A DNA stretch of 64,000 nt from Eublepharis macularius (GCF_028583425.1 NC_072801.1:61271766-61335765); one strand, 5' to 3'; positions 20,916 to 33,120 are shown, counted from the first letter of the stretch. The notes: a model not told the origin generated them from the letters alone. Numbers and translations: made by a program.

Positions 20916-21719
20916 TATTGGATGGAAAAACTTACACCTAAATAATAAAAATAAAAGTCCTGCACGAACAACAGCTGGATTCTGTCAGCGTTGATTAACG
21001 GGGTGTTGTGAAGAGGAGGGAAGCTAATCTCTCCTTCCTGGGTATTGTTAAATGCAGCATTAGCTCAGAATTCAGTAATGAATATGGGGGGAGCATGCTT
21101 GGGCACCAGGCAAAGTCAGGTAAATGTTGGGTCCCTCTCATTAAAGGCCTTTTGGAAGGAACACTAAGGACATGATGAAAATCCTGGACGGAGCTGAGAA
21201 AAGTACATGCAAGATTCCTTTCTGTCCACTAGAGGGACTCATTGGTTTATCAATGAGATGGCAACTTCTTTGGTTACAGAGATAGACTCTGAAGGCCCCG
21301 ATCCTTTGTCATACAAGCACTCCATACATTAAGAAAACTGCACAAGCAGAAATATATCCCAGCAACAAGAGTACTGCTGGCAAACAATTCAGCGGAACAG
21401 TTTTAATTTTTCAAAAAATCCAGTTTGATGAGAAAAAAAGGGGGGAATATGTTTAAATTGCTCTACAAATGTTGTCTGATTATTTATTTATGTTATTTCT
21501 CACTGAGACTAAAATATGGGTATAAAACTCCCAGTGGCTGCACAGCACATTTACTTTGGGTGATTCTGATGAGCAAAATGAAGTGCGATCACCCTTGTTA
21601 ATACATGCAGTTATAACAAGGGTTCCGGATAACATCAGCATCAATTTGTTGATCTGTTCTTCCCTTTTTTCCCCTTAGGAACTGATTTGCTGAAAAAGAA
21701 GCACCATCTCCCTGATATG
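20916..21719. other. No gene recognised
   Basis: AT-rich sequence without recognisable repeats or exons. Confidence 0.45.
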
Positions 21720-22136
21720 TGATGGGTGCAGACAGGGCAGGCACCACCATTGAGGCGGTGAGGCAGCCGCCGTGGGTGCCGGGGCACCGGAGGGGGCGCT
21801 GGAGGGGCTGCCGGGGGCGGAGGCGCGTGCCACGGAGCTGGCATGCCTGCTCTGCTGCTGCTTCCAGCCAGCCAGCCCCATGCCATCACCACCGCACGCC
21901 CCTGGCTGACTGCAGCAGCCACGGGCCAGGCGCGGCAGGCGGCCGGGGCGGCGTGCGGGCAGCCTCCGCATGCCACCCCAGCCACCCACCGGCCAATGAG
22001 CCCGGCTTTGCCGCATGATGATATCATAACATGATGATGTCATCACACAGTCCGGGGCGCACGCGCACACTGTGTGCACGCGCACATGGAACTGGCTGCA
22101 GGTGCCAGAAACCCTGGCGCAGGTGATGGGTGCAGA
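21720..22136. mobile_element. GC-rich element flanked by a 13-bp direct repeat
   Basis: TGATGGGTGCAGA is present at 21720-21732 and 22124-22136. Between them, 391 GC- and CpG-rich bases start CAGGGCAGGCACCACCATTG and end GGTGCCAGAAACCCTGGCGC. The first and last bases are partly inverted copies (CAGGGC-GGCACC against GGTGCC-GCCCTG-like), so this is probably a non-autonomous DNA transposon, possibly hAT-like. It sits at the 5' boundary of the CR1 fragment that follows. The long frames on both strands are compositional. Confidence 0.6.
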
Positions 22137-22572
22137 AGAGAGCAATGAGGATGATCAGAGGTCTGGAGACGGAGCCCTATGAGGAAAGGCTGAGAGCCTT
22201 GGGAATGTTTAGTTTGGAGAAGAGGCGATTGAGGGGGGACATGATTGCTCTCTTTAAATATTTGAATGGCTGTCATTTGGAGGAGAGCAAGGAGCTGTTC
22301 CAGTTGGCAGCAGAGGGTAGGACCCGAAGCAATGGGCTTAAATTACATGCACAAAGGTACTGGCTGGATATTAGGAAAAGCTTTTTCACAAGAAGAGTAG
22401 TTCAAAGGTGGAATCAGCTGCCTAGGGAGGTGGTGAGCTCCCCCTCACTGGCAGTTTTCAAGAACAGGCTGGATGAATATTTGTCAGGATCCTTCAGGCT
22501 CATCTGGCATTGGGCAGGGGGTTGGACTAGAAGGTCTCTATGACCCCTTCCAACTCTGTGATTCTGTGATTG
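22126..22572 (+). mobile_element. CR1 LINE fragment, reverse transcriptase C-terminus and 3' end
   Basis: An open frame of about 130 codons reads QKRAMRMIRGLETEPYEERL, then FSLEKRRLRGDMIALFKYL, then WNQLPREVVSSPSLAVFKNR, the standard carboxy-terminal end of the CR1 ORF2 protein. It stops near 22543 and is followed by the short CR1 3' end with ATTCTGTGATT. The frame is intact over this stretch, so the copy is not very old. Everything 5' of this is missing, as usual for CR1. The direction is plus. Confidence 0.9.
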
Positions 22573-22992
22573 GTCTTTTCACTACTATTTCACCACGTTC
22601 TCAAGATGATGTGTATTCTGATGAGCATGGTTCAGTGATGGGGAAAGTATAGTTTCAGCCATGAGAAAATCACACATAAATAAAATAAATGAAAATGAAA
22701 TAAATCAGCCTCCAATCTGCTTGCTGCCTTTTAAAAAAATGATATTGACCTTATTACACCACTGAGAATTGGTGTTGTTTCTATTGTTATCATGAAGTGA
22801 CATTCCTGGGTTCTTGACATAGCACTAACTGTTTCAAATGTTCAAAAATAAATGACATACCTCCACCAGCACCAGTGAACAGAGAAAAAAGCAGATTAAT
22901 GCTTATAATGAAATGGAAACACCAATGTGAATGAGAAAATCCAGAAGGTAAATGATTTCAAACCTGCAATATTCACCAATGTGTGAATCCTC
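22573..22992. other. No gene recognised
   Basis: AT-rich, no named repeat. Confidence 0.45.
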
Positions 22993-25945
22993 CATTGTAC
23001 ACACACATAAAGCTGCCTTTCAGACCACTGGTCTATCAAGGTCAGTTTAGTTTAGTTTAGTTTATTCAACTTATAGCCCGCCCTCCCCACAAGCAGGCTC
23101 AGGACGGGTTACAACAGAATAAATTATCTACAGCATGGGAAATAAACATATATAAGCATATATAAAATCAAAAGGCAATAAACATACAAAAAATAAAGCA
23201 ATAAAAAGCAAAAAAATAAATATACAAAAAATACAAGGGAGCAATGCTAATCCAGATTCTGACATCAGATATATAAATCAAATAAGGCAGTCAAACACTA
23301 TGGGGCCAGATGAGTAAATAAAAGTCTGCCAAGATTTAAACAGCAGAAACAAGAACTGAGCCAGAGCAAAGCCAAAGTAAAGCAAGAGGGCTTGTTGGAC
23401 AATTCTCCGTAGCCTCAACCAGTGCCATAGACCTGGCAGAACATCTCCGTTTTATAGGCTTGGTGGAACTGCAACAAATTCTGCAGGGCCCAGATCTCAG
23501 CAGGGAGAGTGTTCCACCAGGGCGGCGCCAATGCCAAAAAGGTGCTAGCTCTAATCGAGGCCAGATGTATGTCCTTAGGGCCAGGGATCACCAGCAGATG
23601 TTGATCAGCCAAATGTAAAGCTCTCCAGGAGACATATGGCAAGAAGCGGTCCTGTTGATATGTTGGTTCCAGTCCGCTATGGGCTTTAAATATCAAAACC
23701 AAGACCTTGAACTTGATCCAGAATGTATACAGGCTTTAAAAGGTGTCCCTGTAAGGATACTTACCACCGCGTTTTGAACCAGGTGCAGTTTTCAGGTCAG
23801 TCTCTAGAGCAGCACTGAATAGAGCGAGTTCCAGTAGTCCAGCCTGGAGGTGACTGTAGCATGGATCCTTGTAGCCAGGTCCCGGGAGGAAAGGTAGGGG
23901 ACAAGCGGCCTGGCCTGACAAATATAGAAAAATGCACCTCTGGCAACCACCGAGATCTGGGCCTCCACTGAGAGTAAGGCATCCAGAATCACACCCAGAC
24001 TCCTCATCGTCAGCATAGGCATCAATGGTGCCCCATCATGGGTGGGGAGCTGAATTCCCGACCCCATCAACCCACAGCCCAGATGCAGGTCCTCCATCTT
24101 CGTAGGATTCAATTTCAGTCGACTGTTTCAACCACACCACCACAGTGTCCAAAGTCCTAGCCAGGACACTCTGAGTGATATCAGGCTGGCAGTCCATCAT
24201 CAGATATAACTGAGTGTCATCAGCATATTGGTGACAACTCAGTCTGAAACTTCAAGCCATCTGGGCAAGGGGGCGCATATAGATATTAAAGAGCATAGGA
24301 GAGAAATGCCTCCTGAGAGATGCCGCACACCATAGAATAGTGTGACATCTGCTCCCCCAGCACCACCCTCTATCCCTGACTGTGGAGAAAGGAGCCTAGC
24401 CACCATAAACCAACACAAACTCCCACGTTGGCAAGGTGGTGGGTCAAAAGATCATAGTTGACCGTGTCAAACGCTGCTGTCAGGTCTAATAATAACAGCA
24501 GCGCCAACCCACCTTGATCTAAATGTCGTCAAAGATCATCCAGGAAAGCAACCAACACTGTCTCCAGTTCCATGGTCAGGGCAAAAGCTGAAATGAAACC
24601 GATCCAAGATAGAGGAGTCCTCCAAGAATGCCTGCAGTTGCTCTGCCACCACCCTCTCAATTACCTTACCCAGGAACAGAAGGTTGGAAACTGGGCAGTA
24701 ATTGGCTGGATCAGTGGGATCCAAGGATGGCTTCTTCAGAAGGGGCCTCACCACTGATTCTTTTAACACTTCAGGAAAAAATCCCAGAACTCAAGGACAA
24801 GTTGATAATAGTTGCCAAAGGAACACAAATCTGTCAGAAACTGGATTTCACCAGCCAGGACAGACACGGGTCTAAAGGGCAAGCGGTGGCCTCACAGCAC
24901 ACAGGATTCTGTCAACCCCATCCTGGGAAAGTCAACTGAAATGGTCCAATACCGAACCGAAGGTGACCAAGGAGCCTCCACATACTGTATCAATTGTAGC
25001 CAGACAAGATTTTACCTGCAAAATAGCTCCCCAAAGCCGCACAGCTATTCACTGAATTAAGAATTTTCTGATTTCCCTGCAAAAGGGATATCAAGGACCT
25101 AATTATTCTGAATAATTGAGTGGGTAAGAGCTTGCGGACGCAATAGAATCCGTATAGAACTCCCTCTTTGCAGTTTTCACTGCACCCTCATAGGCTTTCA
25201 TAAACGACCTATAAGACGTTCCTGCCTCCTCGTCCCAAACATGCAGCCACACTCACTCTAGCCATTTCAGCGCCCATGTCATTCCCCGTAGCTTCTCAGT
25301 ATACAAGGGAGCTAGTCTGGCACGGGGATGAAGAGGATGACAGGAGTGATTTTGTTGGTGGCTTCAGACAGACATACCAATTCTCCACCAGCGCATCCAA
25401 CGAGTCACCAGGGGGTATCAGATCCCTCAGAGCATTCTGGAAACCAATCAGATCCATCAGCCTCCATGGGCAAGAATAAATCAACTCACTGCCTGTACAG
25501 TGGGGGGGCTAGAACACCGAGACAAGACTTCAAGACAAAGTGGTCCAACCATGGCTCTGCTTCAGTTACATCTAGGTCCAAATTTACCCCCATCCCAAAG
25601 ATCAAATCCAGCCAACCTCTTCAGCATCCAACACCAGGCCTCCATAATCAATGCCAGTGCTCTTTGGTGCAGGGAGTGGCCTGATGGAAAAAGACTCTTG
25701 AATAAGTATTGCCATCCCTCCCACCACCACCCCTGCCCCTTGCCTGGGACTGATGAAGGACCGAGAAACCCGTGTGGGTCAGCTTGTTTTTTTCTATTTT
25801 GACCGGCAGCAGCTCTCCAGGGTCTCTGGTAGAGATTTTTCGTATCAGCTACTTACTGATCTTTTGAAGTGGAGACGTTGGGGATTAAACCTGTAACCTT
25901 CAATATGCAAAACAGATCCTATCCCACTGAGCCCTGGCCCTCTCT
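22993..25945 (-). repeat. tRNA-derived SINE split by a LINE
   Basis: CACATAAAGCTGCCTTTCAG then GACCACTGGTCTATCAAGGT at 22999-23042 and GGCAGCAGCTCTCCAGGGTC then GGGGATTAAACCTGTAACCT at 25806-25900 are the two halves of one SINE. The complete family copy is at 32095-32310. The halves are separated by the LINE at 23046-25776. Confidence 0.75.
23046..25776 (-). mobile_element. L2-like LINE, 5' truncated, antisense
   Basis: Read on the minus strand, the 5' end (about 25750-25630) gives endonuclease-like sequence GGMAILIQESFSIRPLPAPK then STGIDYGGL. Further on, a linker (WRLMDLIGFQNALRDLIPPG then DSLDALVENWYVCLK) and the reverse transcriptase follow: LLKKPSLDPTDPANYCPVSN then LLFLGKVIERVVAEQLQAFL. 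The catalytic YADD is encoded at 24228-24217, inside CHQYADDTQLYLMMD. The thumb region PTHDGAPLMPMLTMRSLGVI and the carboxy-terminal ALAPPWWNTLPAEI end near 23415. The 3' end has tandem CTAAA units at 23046-23060. The frame is broken in several places by stops and frameshifts, so it is inactive. GGTCAG flanks both ends (23040-23045 and 25777-25782), the probable target duplication. L2 rather than CR1 is inferred from protein wording; a phylogeny would settle it. Confidence 0.85.
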
Positions 25946-26858
25946 CTTGACATTTCATACGTCATTTATGCCAAAACAGCAATGACATGTTTGCAAAGAA
26001 CAGCCTCAGTGCAGAACTGCCCTTTATCTCCCCAGACCCCTCCCAAATTGACAACATTTAGCTGCGGCAGAAATATCAGGAGAGATATTCAAAACCATTT
26101 TATCCTGTCTTGTGTGACAATAGCCTTAACATCCAGTGAATAAGCAGCACCTGAATATTACAGTTAGTGCTGCTCCAAATATTATCCTGTTCAGATATTC
26201 CAGACAAAACCAGCAATTTTAATTGGATGGATATTTTTCCTTTTTAAAATAACCCTTAGATTGTGTAAATACTCAGTGCCGTTGTTCCCAGTGGCTTCTT
26301 GGATTTGGTACTATTCCCCTATCTTCCTTCCTGAATTAGTCACATGGGCGATCACAACCAACCAGGCACTGCATAGAGAAAATTTGGCTACAGGTTAACG
26401 TACATCACTGGGACATGTGAAAGCAAGGGAAAATGAGGACAAAGGAATAAGCAAAGTGCCCAAGACGGACATTGCAAAATGGCGGCCGGGGTGGGGGGGG
26501 TGGGGGTGGGATTGGCAGTGCAAAACAGTTGACAAAAAACAATCAACGCTTTCACCTCAGTCTTGTTTGCAAGACGAAGCAAAAGGCTTTGTCACTGACC
26601 TTTGGTACTTGCAAACATTTAGAAGGCCCCTTGGAAACATCCCCCAAAATATCGAACACCCAAGAAGTCTCAAAAACTACCAAGTGGCTTTGCTTAATCA
26701 TAAAATATCATTCTTATGGCTTTGACTAATAATAAAATGTCATCCTTATTGCTATCGTGTACCCATAAATGTCAGAATTTATCAAAGCATGTGGCTAAAA
26801 ACGTAATAGGCTGAATTTCAGTCTTCACCCTGTCATTACCCTGGACGATATTTTCAGG
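25946..26858. other. No gene recognised
   Basis: Includes a G-rich run at 26488-26512. No exon or named repeat seen. Confidence 0.45.
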
Positions 26859-26992
26859 CGGGCAGCCATGCTGGTCTGCAACAGGAGAGCAAGGTTCAAG
26901 TCCAGTAGCACCTTGAAGACTCTCGGAAGCTCATACCTTGTAAATCTAGCTGGTCTTTAAGGTGCTACTGGGCTTGAATTTTACTATCCTGG
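26859..26992 (+). mobile_element. Family P, second subfamily, foldback
   Basis: Head GGGCAGCCATGCTGGTCTGC, left arm TCAAGTCCAGTAGCACCTTG, right arm CTTTAAGGTGCTACTGGGCT. The arms are inverted copies around about 40 bases. Confidence 0.65.
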
Positions 26993-27689
26993 ACATTTCC
27001 CAATCACCCAAGATAAAAGACAACATTTTGATTGCTAGAAGCAGATGGGGATTCTTGAAATATACCAGAAAATGTCAGAAATTGTTGAGTCAGCACATAC
27101 CAACGTGCCGTGGTAAATGATGGCATTTGATCACACACTGTGATGAAGTGGAACATGGAGGATGCATTTTCCCTGCCCCTCCCTGCACTTATCATAATGC
27201 CTCTGCATATAACTAGCCATGTGGGGTAAATATGGCACAAAGGGGCTTGGTTTGTAGTTTATCGGTCTTGCCTGTCCAAAGCTTGAACCATTAGTGGATT
27301 CCACCAGGATGTTACTGATCCCCTGGGAGCATTTTCCATGCATTGATCTACCAGCCAGAACACTTTATTGCTTAGTGTAGAGAGAGGAAATAGAGGGATC
27401 TCGGGGCATTAGAGGGAGAGAATGAAAAACCTAATGATCAGATAATGCAGGGGAAGAAAATCCACAAAGATGTAAGAAAGAGAAAGCTAAAGCTCTCCTG
27501 CACGCCTCCTGCCACTTCCTTTTGGTTTCCTTTTTTAAATGCTCTCTTTCCAGCTGCCCTGAACAGCTGGAGAGGGACACCCAACAGTAGCCAATCCCCA
27601 AAGGCCAGGGGAGGGACATATCCTCACCTCCTTCTCAACTCATAGCAAACTGCAGATTCTCCAGGGATTAGCTGGGATCGACAGTCCCA

Positions 27690-27879
27690 ACAGTTGGTCT
27701 GGGGAAACAACTGAGTGTGGAAGCAAGAGAGGCATCCTTCGCGACGACCAAGGGCAAAGAACGGAGGAGGAAGAGGAGAAGAGAGCAAAAAGATACAGCA
27801 CGCGCCAAGGAAAGCAAGGAGTGAGCTGCCTGCAGCAAGCTTCAGAAGATGGAGAAGTGTCCAGCTACCATGGGGTAAG
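27690..27879 (+). promoter_or_regulatory. KCNJ14: Possible untranslated first exon and promoter of KCNJ14
   Basis: A repeat-free stretch with unusual CpGs for this neighbourhood (CGCGACGACC, AACGGAGG, GCACGCGCC), preceded by an AGCCAAT box at 27589 and ending at a strong 5' splice site, ATGGG|GTAAGTGG (27880). It lies 19 kb upstream of, and on the same strand as, the KCNJ14 coding exon, which itself begins with an untranslated part after a 3' splice site. Linking the two is inference only. Other donors on this strand, for example CCAG|GTAAGCC at 45781, are alternatives. 26993-27690 and 27880-28711 hold nothing else recognised. Confidence 0.25.
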
Positions 27880-28711
27880 TGGCTTCTTTGCAAAGAGGTG
27901 TCCAGGGAGAGGAAGTCAAGGGCAGGGCATGATGGCCAAAAGGGTCACATGGCATGCTGCAGAGCAAGAGAGGCCTCTTGACACTTGTCCTTTGGGGCTG
28001 ATGTGGCATCCCAGGGCAAAAACGAGGATTTAAATGAGCTGAATGGGTGATATGGAGAGAGCCCCAGGCAGAACGGATGGAGGAGACAGGAACTTGTGAA
28101 TTAGCATTAAAACACAGTGGAGCACAACCCTCTCAAAAGATCACGGAGCCCCATGTACTGGCGTAATGCACAGAAAGTTCTATTAGAAAATAAACAATCT
28201 GCTGGGAAAGGGTGGGAGGTTGGATGGGTGTAAAGGGAAGGCAGGAAGCACATATGCTAATGTGCAGATAAAAAGTTAACAGGTGAGCATGGAAGGAGGG
28301 ATCAATGACGGAACAGGGATGGTTGGTGCATTTCCAAAGGGAAGCAGGGAACGTGGATGAATAGCGGCAGTGTGGTTTGAAAGACCAAGTGTCGTATTCA
28401 GCCCTAGGTTTCCAACACTCAGCTGTGCCCCCAAAAGGACGGACAACTGGCCATCCCTCTACCACAGTTTTTTCCTTTCAGAGAACTGCTAATACTTGTC
28501 ACTTCCTTTTCTGGGTTGCTGTGAACCTAATTAAAATATAACCTATAAAACCTTATTAAAAATGATAAAAGGCCCAGGCCAGCATCTGCCTACCACTACC
28601 CCATGAGACTCATGACCTTCTGCTGACCTCTGTTCACAAACGCAGGGGGAGGAATAAATGTCCTCTGCATCCCCTTGAGCTGGCAACCCAAGGAGCAGTA
28701 ATGGTGTTTCA

Positions 28712-28862
28712 GGAGGGTGGCCAGGTTAGTCTGCAGTAGAACAGCAAGACTGGTGTCTAGTAGCACCTTAAAGACCAACAAGATTTCAGGGTGTAAGACT
28801 GAAATCTTACATCCTGAAATCTTGTTGGTCTTTAGGGTGCTACTGGACTTGAATCTCACTAG
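28712..28862 (+). mobile_element. Family P, second subfamily, foldback
   Basis: Head GGTGGCCAGGTTAGTCTGCA, left arm AGTAGCACCTTAAAGACCAA then CAAGATTTCAGG, right arm CCTGAAATCTTGTTGGTCTT then TAGGGTGCTACTGGA. Arms are about 40 bp and nearly perfect. Confidence 0.75.
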
Positions 28863-30511
28863 AAGAAGGTGCATTGGGGTTCCCTTTCAACTGGGTACCA
28901 TGTGGTTCCTACATGTCTGGAATCAGTAATGGCTGAGTCCATCACTCGATTAGGAACAGTATGCCGGAGAAGGTGGAATAGCCCCGGTTTTGCTTTAGAT
29001 TGCTTGGAGGGTAGAATCGAGTCATGTGCTGGAATTGCCACATCTGGGAGCAGGAAGAATTTTTTTCCAAGGGAATGCTCTTGGAGGATTGGACATGATG
29101 TTTGTTTATTGCCTTCTCCTGTGCTATGGCGTTTTGCTCACCTATTGGAGACTACAGTATTTATTTTCTCTGTAATCATCTCGCTTACTGTACTTGCTTT
29201 CTATTTGTGGAATGTTGGATTGTGAAGGGTGGTTTTCAATGCAGCGGTGGGTAGATGATGGCCCTACCTTCCGGTACAAGATTGAACTATAGTCCGGTGC
29301 CTTCCAAGGGACATTGCCAAGGAATCCTGTACCTAGTAGTCAGTCCAGTCTTCTAAAGCCACTGAGTGAGTGGCTGGCCCAAGGTTACCTAGTGGGCTTC
29401 AACGGTGTGTGGGGATTTAAACCTAGATCCTCCCAGGTCTATGCAAACACTCTAACCATTGCGCCACACTGTCTATCAGCATAGTGACAAGATCTTGTCT
29501 CTTCAAGTATTTATAAGACCTTGTATCAGCCGTGGATTCCGCCATCCACAAATATCGTGAAAAAACGTGACACAGCCCTGAAGATAGCTGGAAATAGTTG
29601 CTAGCTGTATCTGGGATTTCTTGGCTCACACATTACACCCTTTCTTGTACTCATGTTCCAGGAGACAGTCAGAAAGGCTTTCATATAGAGCACAAACATT
29701 TTATTGATTGATTTAAAACATTTCTATTCCCACTTCTCCTACCATATGAGACAGTTTACAGGCCAATTAAAATAATACTGTCACTAAAAATAATTCTATA
29801 ATAAAGTCATGATGTTAAAATAAGTTATACAGAAACTGCCATGTTCAATAAGAGGGCCCAACAAAACAGACTCCTAAAATTTGTGTCCTAAAGATCCATG
29901 TACCCTTGCAAAGTGCAACGCTTACTATGCAATATTCAAGCTCTTCCCTGGTGCCCCAAAGACATCTGACGAGGCCATCCGGATCAGAGTACTATAGCTG
30001 AACATGAGTGACGACACTTCTGATACAATGATAACCCACAGCTTAAATGGGTTTAAAAGGCAGTTAGGTGGACTCATGGCCTATTAGCTGGAACTCAGTG
30101 GGTTGCCAGCACAGGGGGCAACTCTTGGCGGGAGGTGGTGCCCCTGGTACCACATATGCGCGCGCAAAGTGCATGCACGCTCTCGGGACCAATGACGTCA
30201 CTTTGGGTCAGCTGGAACAAGGGGGGAGTTTTTTAAAGTTTAAATCGCCCTTGGAGAAAATGGTCACATGGCTGGTGGCCCTGCCCTCTGATCTCCAGCC
30301 ATGTGATCATTTTCAAGAGGTTCCGGAACTCCGTTCCACTGCATTCCAGCTGAAAAAAGCCCTGGCTGTTAGCATAGATAACCAAGTGGACACTCCAAGT
30401 TCAATGGCAATGTACCTTTGAAAATCATTTGCTGGGAAGGAAACAGAGAGAGGCCTACAGATTCATGTTCTGCTTGTGGGCTTCTAGCATCTAGACAGTC
30501 ACTGTTTAAAA
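28863..30511. other. No gene; fragments only
   Basis: 29385-29470 is an antisense Sauria-type SINE head (CACTCTAACCATTGCGCCAC). 29695-29900 is AT-rich and resembles a LINE 3' end in reverse but cannot be placed. The rest shows nothing recognised. Confidence 0.45.
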
Positions 30512-30722
30512 CAACTTAGGGATGCCAATCTCCAGGCAGGGCCTGGAGATCTCCTAGAATTACAACTGATGTCCAGATTACTGAGTTCAGTTCCTTTGGA
30601 GAAAGGTATTGGATTCTTGTCCCCAGAGAGCTCGCTCCTGTACCCAAACACCTTCCTTCCCAGGCTCTACCAGGAAATCTCCAGGAAATTCCAAAGCCAG
30701 AATTGGCAACTGTCATTGGGGT
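30512..30722 (+). mobile_element. Family A element
   Basis: Starts AGGGATGCCAATCTCCAGGC and ends CCAGAATTGGCAACTGTCA; the core (CAGTTCCTTTGGAGAAAGGT) is diverged. Confidence 0.7.
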
Positions 30723-30767
30723 CAGTGGGGTATTCTTTTCATGCATGTAGTAAGTTCAGTTTTGACT

Positions 30768-31195
30768 AGAGTTGCCAGGTTCCTTTACCCTCTTGGTGGG
30801 GAGGGGGGGGGACCTGGTATTTACCTCATGCCTCTGGCCTGGTTCTCCTCATGTGTGCTTTGCATGTGCTCCCAGCACATGTGCGATGATGTCACTTCCA
30901 CAGATGAGCTCCTGCATTTGGTGCAGGACTAATTTTGGCCCATTTGGGGCCCATTTGGGGCCAAAATTGCCCCAGCAAAGCATGAGCTCATTCCCACAGC
31001 CAGTGCAATGTCACTTCAGTGATGTCATCACACCCTTTGGGAGCGCATATACTGTGTGTGTGCCTGGGGTGCCTGCCAGTGGCGGCCAACCTCCAGGGGG
31101 CTTGCATTTCCTGCCAATCACTGGCAGATCAGCGGGCAATGGGGCAAGCCCCTGGGAGTTTGCCTGCCAGTGGTGGTCATCTGGGAACCCTCATT
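30768..31195 (+). mobile_element. Family B element
   Basis: Starts TAGAGTTGCCAGGTTCCTTT then ACCCTCTTGGTGGGGAGG and ends CATCTGGGAACCCTCA. The centre has TTTGGCCCATTTGGGGCCCA repeats and two ATGATGTCA stretches, as in the copy at 8073. About 430 bp. Confidence 0.65.
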
Positions 31196-32094
31196 TTGAC
31201 TCTGCCTCTTTCTCTCAATGTGCCTGTTACTACTTTTCTATGAGTATCACATTTAGTGAGGCTAAGGTGGTCTGGGAAGCAATTATGGAAAAAAATAAGA
31301 ACCCCCTGTTGTATGATGAGCTCTCTAGCTCATTGACACTCCCAAGGCCACAGTGGGCCATGTGCAGAGTGTAGGAGCAAACTGGCTTATGGCGCTGAGT
31401 TGCCAGCAGACCTGAGAGCTTGGGCAAATGAGCCACCTCACATATAGAAAGTGGGTGAGTGGGAAGCTATAACTGTACCTCTTGAATTTTGAGCACTGCA
31501 TCCTACGTTATGTTAGCAACCGTTTGAAATAAACCCCAGCAGCTTCAGCGTCAGAAGTGACCAGCTGTGTGCGTGGCACTTCAGTGTTCACTCCCCACTC
31601 AGAGATTAAACATTTAAGGAACTTTGAAGAGCAGCCAGATGACTATGTTAAGAATGACTATGTTAAGAACTCACATGATTAAGATTTTAGCAAGGCATTC
31701 CCCAAAAGGTAAATACAGGAACGACCCAGAGGCAGCAATTTCCAACGGACATGGATCAAGAAAAAAGGGAGTCTCAAAGCACAGGCTACAGAGACAAGAG
31801 AGACATTTGTACAGACTGTGGGAAACCAACCACTTCCAACTCTTTGAGAAGCTATTTTTTTCTCCGACCTTTTACTTCCTTTGTTAAACTGTTCAAGGGC
31901 CCTTTTTCAAACCTGAAAGTTCATTTCTGAAAAGACAGGTGTCACAACTCAAGTTATCTGTAAGCCACGCCATTTGATCTGAAGCCCTGCCTCCTGACCC
32001 CAGCTGGATGCAGGTAACCCATACTCTGCACATGCTCAGAGGTACTCTCATTTTTGACCCACATTTGTTCTACCTCTAAGCCTTACATTATATG
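31196..32094. other. No gene recognised
   Basis: Repeats AGAATGACTATGTTA twice at 31634-31670. No exon or named repeat. Confidence 0.45.
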
Positions 32095-32312
32095 TACATA
32101 TAAAGCTGCCTTATACTGAATCAGACCATTGATCTGTCAAGGTCAGTATTGTCTACTCAGACTGGCAGCTGCTCTCCAGCATCTTAGACCGAGGTCTTTC
32201 ACATCACCTACCACCTCGTCCTTTTAAATGGAGGAGCTGGGGATTGAACTTGGTACCTTCTGCATGCCAAGCAGATGCTCTGCACTAAGCCACAGCCCCT
32301 CCCTTGTGAGGC
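32095..32312 (-). repeat. tRNA-derived SINE, antisense, full length
   Basis: On the minus strand: GGGCTGTGGCTTAGTGCAGA, GCATCTGCTTGGCATGCAGA, GTTCAATCCCCAGCTCC-like sequence, then CTGCCAGTCTGAGTAGACAA and a tail GTATAAGGCAGCTTTATATG. The A-box region is tRNA-like. It serves as the complete reference for the SINE split by the LINE at 23-25.8 kb. Confidence 0.8.
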
Positions 32313-32933
32313 TCGGCCAATATTAGGGTTTTTTAAAACCCCGTTTCAAGTGTCTCTGATTTGTATCATATGAAGTGTGATGAAAGCCTAGATCCGGTCA
32401 TACTTTTTGCTTACCAGATGGTGGGAACTGACGGTGTGTCTGCCCACTCCTTCCACTCAGTTCCACAGTTCCATTAGCCTGCTTAATGTCTGGATGGTGT
32501 GAGGTGGGGTACATGGGCACACATCACATGGTCAATTCATTGGTATTATGAGAAATGCAACTGGGTGTGCAACTTCACTTCCAAGTATCCAATTAACAGC
32601 CCAAATAGAATGCGTATATTACACGCAGCACCATGGATTTTGCCTTAAAATTAAAGGATTGCCAACAGGATGTGTACATGTGTACTCTAATCTAGCCACT
32701 AAGCCTCTGCACCAAATTTGGAAGCAAGGCTGGTACACCAGCTGGAGAGATGGGCAGGAGTGCCTTTGCTTCTCCCCATACGCAGGGCAGCAGTGAGCAA
32801 AAGTGATAATCTAATCTGTGCCTTAATTGTTACATTCTCCAGATGCTGGTCACGGGCAACTCTTTTCTTATAATGCCAGGCAAAGGCAGAATCACATTAA
32901 AAACATGGATAAGCCACCTTTTGACACCAATTA

Positions 32934-33120
32934 AGGTTGCCAACTCTGGGTTAGGAAATTCCTGGAGATTTGGTGAGGGGAGAGTAAAACCTAGGGAAGG
33001 TGGGATTTGGGGAAGGGAGGGACCTGATAGGATATAATGCCATAGATGCCATCCTCCAAAGTAGCTGTTTTCTCCAGGGGAACTGATAGAGATTGGCACC
33101 TGGCGATTGGCAACCCTAGC
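32934..33120 (-). mobile_element. Family A element, antisense
   Basis: TAAGGTTGCCAACTCTGGGT to GATTGGCAACCCTAG; core GTAGCTGTTTTCTCCAGGGG. Both inverted ends are preserved. Confidence 0.8.

Noticed and set aside
21641-22145. Minus-strand frames of 128 and 156 codons
   Set aside because: They lie in the GC-rich mobile insert and are compositional.
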